Source: Sphingobacteriia bacterium (GTDB lineage Bacteria; Bacteroidota; Bacteroidia; Chitinophagales; Chitinophagaceae). From it: a stretch of 64,000 nt of DNA. Below, one piece after another: positions 41,043 through 47,555 of the stretch. The stretch spans positions 1 through 64,000 of the forward strand of contig RDZY01000029.1 of the NCBI GenBank assembly GCA_004294135.1, read 5' to 3'. Numbering within the stretch: the stretch's first letter is position 1; every line of letters starts with the position of its first letter. A program made the translations under genes and the position numbers. The notes under the pieces were generated by a model. It did no database searches and was not told where the DNA came from. It worked only from the letters and a program-made list of their open reading frames with translations.

Positions 41043-42380
41043 ATGAAAAAACTATTGTTAATCCAAATCGCTATGTTTGGCGTCACATGTATTTCTAATG
41101 CGCAATCATTAGACTATACAACTACTAATTTTTCCACTTCATTTTGTAATTTATTTAATACTCCCCCCGCAACAGTTGTCGGCGGACTTACACATTATCC
41201 TGTATCAGGGGGAGTTTCGTACGATGGAACGGCTTTGATTCTAAAAACAAGAGGTGGCACTAGTCAGTCTACGACTTTTGGAACAGCATATGCATTGGCA
41301 ATTCAAATTAAACAGGGCTTTGTATATAATATTACTGTTAATATGCGCAAGCAATCCGATGATCCAGTTTCAATTCCCTCTTTCGAGATAGGTGGAATAA
41401 ATTCATTACCTGATCCAAATATCACTAATCCTGTCGCTTGTGGTTCAGTTAGTCAGAATAGTTGGAGCTTATTACAATCAAGTATACTTAATATTACTGC
41501 TGTAAATACTTTGAATTCGCAAAACTACCAACTACTTCAGAATTATACAGCAAATAGCAATTTTGCTTATATTACCCTTTTAGCGCATAGTGGATCTCAG
41601 ACAAAAGAAACAAAGGTTTTAATTAATAGTATTACGATTCTTGAAACGCCCCCCACACCTTCATTTACTTTAACTCAATCAGCAGGTGACGTATCATGTG
41701 GAACAGCAACAAGTAAAATTTTCACAGTAAACAATGTTTACAATTCTCCTGGTGCATTAAGCTATGATTGGAACTTGGGAGCAAACAATGGATGGAAATA
41801 CAATGGAGTAGATGCACCTGCAACATTCACAACTTCTACAAATAGTATAACGCTTGTTTCATCAACAACTGCTGCCTCGGTTTCTAATGTATCCGTAGTT
41901 CCCAAAATAAATGCTACTGGCTACCCTAATTTAACAGCTGCAGTTACTTTTACAAGTGGTTTTGCTAATAATATTTCTATCAACGCACCTGCCTCTCGTT
42001 GTCCATCTGGTAGTTTTTCCATCAATAATTTGCCGAGTAATGCAACAGTTACTTGGCAGGCAAATCCATCAAATATTGTTAGTTTTCCTAATCCATCAAC
42101 GGGCAATCCTATTACTATAACCAAACAAGGTGATGGAAGTACTTCAATTATTGCAACTGTATCGGTTAATCAGTGCCAACAATCGTATAGCAGTACTTTT
42201 TTTTATGGACAAACTCCGACTACAGGTAGTTATAAAGTTGGAAGTGGTTCACCCATATCTGCAAATAATCCAGTTAATTATGTTCCTCCTTCTCAACTTA
42301 TCACTCTTACTTTAAATAACACTGCATCAATACCTGGTTCCCCATTTTCAATTCAAAAAGTATATGCAATAGTTTCTTAA
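41043..42380 (+). CDS. T9SS cargo protein, N-terminal part (separated from its sorting domain by a frameshift)
   Basis: The 445-residue part begins with signal peptide MKKLLLIQIAMFGVTCISNAQ. It has a lectin-like beta segment (about 25-200), then Ig-like/PKD-type repeats including SCGTATSKIFTVNNVYNSPG, LSYDWNLGANNGWKYNG, CPSGSFSINNLPSNATVTWQ and SIIATVSVNQCQQSY. It stops at 42380 after QKVYAIVS. The missing continuation (NVFSNTATFSLGNYSN) and a type A sorting domain lie in the next frame at 42383-42811. A shift of one base near 42366-42378 rejoins them. As it stands the secreted product would lack the sorting domain and would not be handled by T9SS. Confidence 0.75.
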   Translation: MKKLLLIQIAMFGVTCISNAQSLDYTTTNFSTSFCNLFNTPPATVVGGLTHYPVSGGVSYDGTALILKTRGGTSQSTTFGTAYALAIQIKQGFVYNITVNMRKQSDDPVSIPSFEIGGINSLPDPNITNPVACGSVSQNSWSLLQSSILNITAVNTLNSQNYQLLQNYTANSNFAYITLLAHSGSQTKETKVLINSITILETPPTPSFTLTQSAGDVSCGTATSKIFTVNNVYNSPGALSYDWNLGANNGWKYNGVDAPATFTTSTNSITLVSSTTAASVSNVSVVPKINATGYPNLTAAVTFTSGFANNISINAPASRCPSGSFSINNLPSNATVTWQANPSNIVSFPNPSTGNPITITKQGDGSTSIIATVSVNQCQQSYSSTFFYGQTPTTGSYKVGSGSPISANNPVNYVPPSQLITLTLNNTASIPGSPFSIQKVYAIVS

Positions 42381-42409
42381 ATGTATTTAGTAATACGGCA
42401 ACCTTTTCA

Positions 42410-42811
42410 TTGGGTAATTACTCCAATATTAACGCCGCAAATGGTACAATTACTATACTTTCTACAATAGCTACCAGTTGTGCTACAAGTACAATTGCAT
42501 TTAACTTTACAACAAAAGGTCAATGTGCTTTATGTGGGAGCTTATTTAGGGTGAGCCCCAATCCAGCAAGTGATGCAATTAAAGTTGAAGAATTAGATGC
42601 GAATTCTCGAATGGCAAAGGCAAGTAGTACAATAACTGCTATTGAGTTAATAGATAATACTGGAAATATTGTTTTTGCCAACAAGTTCACTAATAAATCT
42701 CAACCATCTTTAATTTCCATACCAGTAGCAAATCTTAAAAAAGATATATACACCATTAGAATTTTTAATGGGGAAGTATGGGATGTGCAGAAAATAATTA
42801 TTCAGCGATAA
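42410..42811 (+). pseudogene. C-terminal part of the T9SS cargo gene with type A sorting domain
   Basis: The coding frame is open from about 42383; the start given by a TTG at 42410 is not a real start. It encodes the end of the protein beginning at 41043: a Cys-rich strand region (CATSTIAFNFTTKGQCALCG), then the sorting domain with RVSPNPASDAIKVEEL, ITAIELIDNTGNIVFANKFT and LKKDIYTIRIFNGEVWDVQK, ending IIIQR. The sorting domain is intact, so the frameshift is probably recent or reversible. A good terminator follows. Confidence 0.7.
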
Positions 42812-42836
42812 ATGAAATACTTAAGGTATTAAATCA

Positions 42837-42874
42837 TTAAAATGAACCCGGGATTTTTTCTGGGTTCATTTTAA
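42837..42874 (+). terminator. Terminator after the T9SS cargo gene
   Basis: A perfect 13-bp stem (42837-42849 with 42862-42874, core aatgaaccc/gggttcatt) has a loop containing TTTTTT. A T-rich side follows. It lies 26 bp after the stop at 42811. Confidence 0.75.
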
Positions 42875-42898
42875 AATAATTAGGTTGCGGTAGATTTT

Positions 42899-42997
42899 GG
42901 TACTAAAAGCGTTTGAAACCATAATTTAATCTTAGTTAAGACCTCTAACCAATGTTTTATAAATGCAATTTTATAATATCAATAAAATTACTATGAA
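42899..42997. repeat. Cassette B, copy 2 (leader without signal peptide)
   Basis: 99 bp identical to 39687-39785, attached to a type 1 body here and a type 2 body there. Confidence 0.95.
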
Positions 42998-43487
42998 TCA
43001 AATAACAAGAGATAATTGGATGTTTGGGGGTAGTATTAGTTTTGCTACTACAAATTATAAAAGTGCAAATTATTATGGAGATGGTTATACCATAACTAGT
43101 TTAAAAGGGAATCCAAATATAGGGTATTTTTTTGCAGATCAATTTGCTATTGGTGTGAAATCAACTATTAGTAGAGATAAAATTATAAACGGATCAAGCT
43201 ATACTGATTTTAATATAGGTCCTTATTTAAGATATTATTTTTTATCAACGGAGCATAGAATTAATTTTTTAGCAGAAGGGCTTTACCAATATGGATTTGA
43301 AGGGGGTAACCAAGCAAGGGTACCAAAAAATACATTCGCAATTTCAACAGGTGCGGTTGCATTTTTTAATTCTAGTGTGGGCATTGAATTTTTAATCAGC
43401 TATACCAACTATAAATTTACTATAATCGCGGGTAATAATGGTATATTACAAATGGGGCTTGGTTTACAAGTGCATTTAGAAAAGTAA
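42993..43487 (+). CDS. Beta-barrel paralogue, B-leader with type 1 body, no signal peptide
   Basis: A 164-residue product starting MNQITRDNWMFGGSISFATT. Compared with A-type genes, where SQAQITKNNWM follows the signal peptide, the sequence jumps from Met to NQIT, as if only the signal-peptide codons were removed. The body is type 1 (NIGYFFADQFAIGVKSTIS, NIGPYLRYYFLS, INFLAEGLYQYGFEGG, GAVAFFNSSVGIEFLISY, MGLGLQVHLEK), close to 38797-39345. No cargo gene follows. A HigA gene converges 15 bp away. Probably a silent copy. Confidence 0.7.
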   Translation: MNQITRDNWMFGGSISFATTNYKSANYYGDGYTITSLKGNPNIGYFFADQFAIGVKSTISRDKIINGSSYTDFNIGPYLRYYFLSTEHRINFLAEGLYQYGFEGGNQARVPKNTFAISTGAVAFFNSSVGIEFLISYTNYKFTIIAGNNGILQMGLGLQVHLEK

Positions 43488-43502
43488 TTATTCACTTTAT
43501 AT

Positions 43503-43949
43503 TTAGGCAAGAACTAATTCCTTCTTCGTATTCATTACGCTTGCATTTCGTAAATATGCGTTTTCTGGTACAACCAATTTGTAGGGACGATTAAATGCTT
43601 CTTGTGATACTTTGAAATAAGCTGATAGCTTTCTGATTACTTCTTTTGAAAGCCCTTTTTTGTAATTAAGAATATCGGAAATATAGCCCTTGCTGATTTT
43701 TAAAATATCTACCAGATCTTTTGCCTGCAATTTACGATCAACCATGAAGGAGTGAATTAATTGAACTGGGTCAAGTTCATTAAAATTATTGTGTTCTGTG
43801 TCCCATTTCTCAATTAATAATGTAAGGAGTGCAATTTCATCCTTTGTATTCCGGTCTTTTGAACCGGAAAATACAAGATGCTCCAATACATTACTATATT
43901 CTTTGTATTGAGCCTTGTTGGTAATAATTTTGTATTTAAGCGATTCCAT
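43503..43949 (-). CDS. higA: HigA-type antitoxin (helix-turn-helix)
   Basis: A 148-residue antitoxin with an N-terminal toxin-binding region and a Cro/XRE-type HTH at about residues 65-125 (RKLQAKDLVDILKISKGYIS, DILNYKKGLSKEVIRKLSAY, FKVSQEAFNRPY). It lies 9 bp downstream of a HigB-type toxin gene on the same strand. Toxin-first order is the rule for higBA. Family knowledge: HigA neutralises the HigB ribosome-dependent mRNA interferase and represses the operon by binding an inverted repeat at the promoter. A perfect one is present at 44306-44346. Confidence 0.88.
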   Translation of the reverse strand: MESLKYKIITNKAQYKEYSNVLEHLVFSGSKDRNTKDEIALLTLLIEKWDTEHNNFNELDPVQLIHSFMVDRKLQAKDLVDILKISKGYISDILNYKKGLSKEVIRKLSAYFKVSQEAFNRPYKLVVPENAYLRNASVMNTKKELVLA

Positions 43950-43958
43950 TAACTTTAT

Positions 43959-44291
43959 TTAATAATTTCTTATAGTAAATTGTTCGTTTTCATTACAGAG
44001 TTTATCATATTCAGCATGTGATCCAATCCAACAAACGAAAAGATGAACTTGGTTATCTCCAAAAGCATATTTGCCAATCATCCGGTACTTGTTACCTCCA
44101 ATATCAAAAACAGCTCTACTTGAACCTTTACCCAGCAAGTCCGTACTAGGAAATATGAGTTGCATATCTGCCGGTTTCTCCCAGTCAGCATATTTGATTT
44201 TAGCTAGCCACTCTGTAAAAGAAACCCTACTTTGCGCATTTTGCCTAGTGAATTCTTCTATTGTCTGCTTTCTTATTAAATGAATTTTCAT
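43959..44291 (-). CDS. higB: HigB-type mRNA interferase toxin
   Basis: A 110-residue protein of the RelE/HigB superfamily: MKIHLIRKQTIEEFTRQNAQ, FTEWLAKIKYADWEKPADM, GKGSSRAVFDIGGNKYRMIG and YAFGDNQVHLFVCWIGSHAE, ending with the YDKL motif. This is the HigB_toxin-type pattern. I choose the ATG at 44291 (MKIHLI) over one at 44303, since HigB proteins usually begin with a short M-x-I strand. The operator overlaps the region just upstream. The antitoxin gene follows. The module lies next to the cassette-shuffled barrel genes. Confidence 0.88.
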   Translation of the reverse strand: MKIHLIRKQTIEEFTRQNAQSRVSFTEWLAKIKYADWEKPADMQLIFPSTDLLGKGSSRAVFDIGGNKYRMIGKYAFGDNQVHLFVCWIGSHAEYDKLCNENEQFTIRNY

Positions 44292-44305
44292 GTAAAGATA
44301 CATTT

Positions 44306-44346
44306 TATTTTACAAAAGTTCACATTTTGTGAACTTTTGTAAAATA
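44306..44346. promoter_or_regulatory. Perfect 19-bp inverted repeat operator upstream of higBA
   Basis: Arms 44306-44324 and 44328-44346 are perfect complements separated by ttt. The position directly upstream of higB and the symmetric form point to a HigA-binding operator. A transcriptional hairpin is a second reading. Confidence 0.75.
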
Positions 44347-44485
44347 TGTTGATTTTCTGTGTTATAAATATACTTAATCAACCAGTTAGTAGCTTCACCT
44401 CCCCGCTGCTCACTTCAGTAAACAATGTTTTATTCGTAAATTGCCATTCAGTAAATATTTGAATCCAATCCATAAAAATTATTTA

Positions 44486-45202
44486 ATGAAAAAAGCAATT
44501 GTAATAGGTGCGAGTTCAGGAATTGGAAAAGGCATTGCTCAATTATTAGCAGCTAATAATTACTATGTTGGAATTACAGGAAGAAGAACCGATCTGCTAA
44601 AAGCATTTGCATCTACCAATCGCAATTGTTTTGTGGCCAAGACTATCGATGTTAAAGATACTATTACAACCCCCGAAAAGCTGACAGAATTGGTTGCAGA
44701 ACTAGGAGGGCTTGACCTGATTATTATTAGTTCGGGAACGGGCGACTTTAACGAGCACTTAGATTTTGAAATAGAAAAAAATACCATCGCTACCAATATA
44801 TTGGGCTTTACCTGTATTGCTGATTGGGCGTTTAATTTTTTCGAAAAACAACAGTATGGACACCTAGCTGCCATCAGCTCAGTTGGCGGATTGAGAGGCA
44901 GCAGGGTTGCACCTGCATACAATGCAAGCAAAGCCTATCAAATAAGTTATTTAGAAGGGCTTAGGCAAAAGTCAAAAAAACTGGGCATCCCTATTTTTAT
45001 TACTGATATCCGTCCCGGATTTGTAGATACTGCCATGGCAAAGGGTGAAGGGCAATTTTGGGTGTCAAGCATTACAAAAGCTGCCCATCAAATAATCAAT
45101 GCCATCAACAAAAAAAAGCAAATTGTTTATATCACAAAACGATGGAAATTAATCGCCATTATTTTGAGACTTATTCCCAATAAAATTTACAATCGTTTGT
45201 GA
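44486..45202 (+). CDS. Short-chain dehydrogenase/reductase
   Basis: A 238-residue Rossmann-fold enzyme with the nucleotide-binding GASSGIGKG at the N-terminus, the active-site Ser in AAISSVGGLRGS, and the YxxxK motif in YNASKAYQ. After it comes DIRPGFVDTAM, the typical segment behind the active site. NADPH is likely, as GRRTDLL has Arg residues at the end of the second strand. The ATG at 44486 is chosen (MKKAIVIGAS); the upstream extension from 44441 is unlike the family. It stands alone after the divergent higBA. The substrate is unknown. Confidence 0.88.
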   Translation: MKKAIVIGASSGIGKGIAQLLAANNYYVGITGRRTDLLKAFASTNRNCFVAKTIDVKDTITTPEKLTELVAELGGLDLIIISSGTGDFNEHLDFEIEKNTIATNILGFTCIADWAFNFFEKQQYGHLAAISSVGGLRGSRVAPAYNASKAYQISYLEGLRQKSKKLGIPIFITDIRPGFVDTAMAKGEGQFWVSSITKAAHQIINAINKKKQIVYITKRWKLIAIILRLIPNKIYNRL

Positions 45203-45336
45203 TGGGTAAAACTTTTAGTGGCTATTTGTAAACAAGGAGGTTCTTGGTTTACCAACTTACAATAACTTAACACAAGGTAAATCAACATTGAATTCATAAA
45301 ATTGGGTAAATTGCATTTATAATTTAAAACTATTGT

Positions 45337-45705
45337 ATGAAAAAAATCTTCTGTCTCGCGCTATTATTCTTGGGCATTGGCTTGGCTGCTAAAGCCCAAT
45401 CCGATACCACTTTACAACAGTACACTGGTAAATACAAGTTTGCAGAAGGTAGTATTGTATTAGAAGCAGTTGTTTCGCTTGAAAATGGTTCGCTTTCTGT
45501 AAATACCAGCGCAGGCAGCTCCCCACTAGAAAAACAGTCGGATGATGTTTTTGTTATTACTGCTTTTCAAGGCACTGCAGTATTTAAACGTAATGATGCT
45601 AAAAAAGTAATTGGTGTAAGCATCAACGCAATGGGTTATGCATTGGAAGGCACCAAGGAAGATATAATGATGGAGCTGTTTGAAAAATCAGGTAGAAAAA
45701 TTTGA
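45337..45705 (+). CDS. Small secreted DUF3471-like protein
   Basis: A 122-residue protein with signal peptide MKKIFCLALLFLGIGLAAKA. It continues LQQYTGKYKFAEGSIVLEAV, VSLENGSLSVNTSAG and ending DAKKVIGVSINAMGYALEG. The YTGKY...V..ENG pattern matches the DUF3471-type beta-sandwich often fused to beta-lactamase-like enzymes; here it stands alone. Function is unknown. It lies 53 bp before a dioxygenase gene on the same strand but probably has its own role. Confidence 0.7.
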   Translation: MKKIFCLALLFLGIGLAAKAQSDTTLQQYTGKYKFAEGSIVLEAVVSLENGSLSVNTSAGSSPLEKQSDDVFVITAFQGTAVFKRNDAKKVIGVSINAMGYALEGTKEDIMMELFEKSGRKI

Positions 45706-45758
45706 ATTGGTGTATATTTATATGCCAATGCAATGGTAATTTTAAAATAATACGTTAA

Positions 45759-46589
45759 ATGAAATCTACACTCACACCTCAACAAATTGAATCTTATAGA
45801 GAAAACGGGTACTTGCTTGTAGAAGATTTTTTGAATGAAGATGAACTTTCTTTTTGGCGTACATCAATTACTGAAGCTATTGAAGAACGTAATGGACGAA
45901 AATTTGCTTTCGGCGACTCTAAAGTTGGTGAAGACGATGGGATAAATAAAGACAGTGATTATTTTGGTAAAGTGTTTGACCAGATGCTGAATCTTTGGCA
46001 AACAAATCATGCTGTAAATAAAATAATGCGAGACGAAAATATCGGAAAAATGGTGGCTGATCTAGCTGGCTGGGAGGGTACGAGAATATGGCACGACCAA
46101 GCGTTGATCAAACGCCCTTGGGCAAATCCTACTTCTTGGCATTTGGATACTCCTTTCTGGTCGTTTAGCGATAGGCGTGCTTTGTCTATCTGGGTTGCAC
46201 TAGATGATGCTACATTGGAAAATGGCTGTTTGTATTTTATTCCTGGCTCTTATCATACTACCACTTTTAATAATCCTGGTATTGGTAAAAACATGGATGC
46301 TGTATTTGATGCATACCCGCAATTTTTAAATAAAAAATCAGTGGCAGTGCCTATGAAAGCTGGAAGCTGTTCTTTTCACAACGGACTAACCATTCATGGG
46401 GCAGGTGCTAATATGACCAATGGTTTTCGCAGAGCGATGACCTGTGCTTATTTCCCAGATGGTGCCTCATTCAATGGCATCCAAAATATATTAACTGATG
46501 AACAAATGAGTAAGTTAAAAATTGGTGATTTACTGAATGATGACAAACAGAATCCACTAATTTATTCCGCTTCAAATGCAAATATGTAA
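45759..46589 (+). CDS. Phytanoyl-CoA dioxygenase-family (PhyH) Fe(II)/2-oxoglutarate oxygenase
   Basis: A 276-residue enzyme with the facial triad His and Asp in SWHLDTPFWSF and the distal His in HNGLTIHGAGAN. An Arg that could bind 2-oxoglutarate lies in NGFRRAMTC. The start is GYLLVEDFLNEDEL, a family opening. Family members hydroxylate varied small molecules; the substrate is unknown. Its stop codon overlaps the next ATG by one base, so it is translationally coupled to a sugar isomerase-like gene. Together with the GH106 gene downstream it suggests breakdown of a sugar or glycoside. Confidence 0.85.
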   Translation: MKSTLTPQQIESYRENGYLLVEDFLNEDELSFWRTSITEAIEERNGRKFAFGDSKVGEDDGINKDSDYFGKVFDQMLNLWQTNHAVNKIMRDENIGKMVADLAGWEGTRIWHDQALIKRPWANPTSWHLDTPFWSFSDRRALSIWVALDDATLENGCLYFIPGSYHTTTFNNPGIGKNMDAVFDAYPQFLNKKSVAVPMKAGSCSFHNGLTIHGAGANMTNGFRRAMTCAYFPDGASFNGIQNILTDEQMSKLKIGDLLNDDKQNPLIYSASNANM

Positions 46590-47401
46590 TGGATCTACTC
46601 ATACTTTGTCCGCAATGGGGTAGTGAGCATTTGCCTTTGGAAGATTTTTTCATACGCGTTAAAGAGGCTGGTTATGATGGCATTGATACCTGGATGCCAG
46701 AAAATCTAAAGGAAAGAAAGCGATTTATTTCACTTTTAGATCAATATAAGTTGAAGATGGTCAGTCACCAGCATCAAGCAAAGGGTACTAATATTGAAGC
46801 GTATTGTAAATCGCTGGAATATTATTTGTCCCTTTCAATGGATTGCAACCCAATTTTAATAAATTCTCATTCTGGCAGAGATTATTTCTCGCTGCACGAT
46901 CAACTGAAAGTTATTGACACGGTTGACGCTTTTTCGGTAAAGCATGATATTAAAATAGCTCATGAAACACACCGTGGAAGAATTGGCTTTAGTCCTTATA
47001 ATGCAATGGAGTTATTCAAATATAGGCCAACTATGAAAATCACTGCCGATTTTTCTCACTGGACTTGTGTAACAGAAAGCTGGCTAGAGCACTCTCCAGA
47101 AATTATTGCAGAAGCCATAAAAAGAACCATTCATATTCACGCTAGAGTTGGATATACACAAGGGCCTCAGATACCAGACCCAAGACTTCCAGAGTGGGAG
47201 GACTCCATTGACTTTTTTCTTGGTATTTGGAAAAGGATTGTTCAATACCAAGAAGCTGGTGGCGCACCGTTTTTTACACTGACTACAGAGTTTGGCCCTC
47301 CACCGTATATGTGGACAAGCTTAGAAGATAACTCACCAGTTTCAAGTCAGTGGGATATTAACTGTTACATGAAAGATTTATTGAAACAAACTTTGATTTG
47401 A
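46589..47401 (+). CDS. Sugar phosphate isomerase/epimerase-like TIM-barrel protein
   Basis: A 270-residue protein of the xylose isomerase-like/AP endonuclease 2 superfamily: LPLEDFFIRVKEAGYDGIDT, MVSHQHQAKGTN, INSHSGRDYFS, KIAHETHRGRIGFSP, MKITADFSHWTC and TIHIHARVGYTQGPQIPDPR. Metal-binding His/Asp/Glu residues are visible in HETHRG, ADFSHW and HIHARVG. The start overlaps the stop of the PhyH gene (TAATG). Probably isomerises or epimerises a keto-sugar in a catabolic pathway. The substrate cannot be assigned. Confidence 0.85.
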   Translation: MDLLILCPQWGSEHLPLEDFFIRVKEAGYDGIDTWMPENLKERKRFISLLDQYKLKMVSHQHQAKGTNIEAYCKSLEYYLSLSMDCNPILINSHSGRDYFSLHDQLKVIDTVDAFSVKHDIKIAHETHRGRIGFSPYNAMELFKYRPTMKITADFSHWTCVTESWLEHSPEIIAEAIKRTIHIHARVGYTQGPQIPDPRLPEWEDSIDFFLGIWKRIVQYQEAGGAPFFTLTTEFGPPPYMWTSLEDNSPVSSQWDINCYMKDLLKQTLI

Positions 47402-47555
47402 TAATGCACTAATAAATCAAGCATAAAAGCTATAAGTTCAAGTCATAAATTATTTATTCAACAGTAAAATCAAATAACAACAAAAAATTAGTTTTACTTT
47501 TATGATAATGGTTTATTTGTACTGTATTTAACGTACTTAATTTTAAATACCCATC

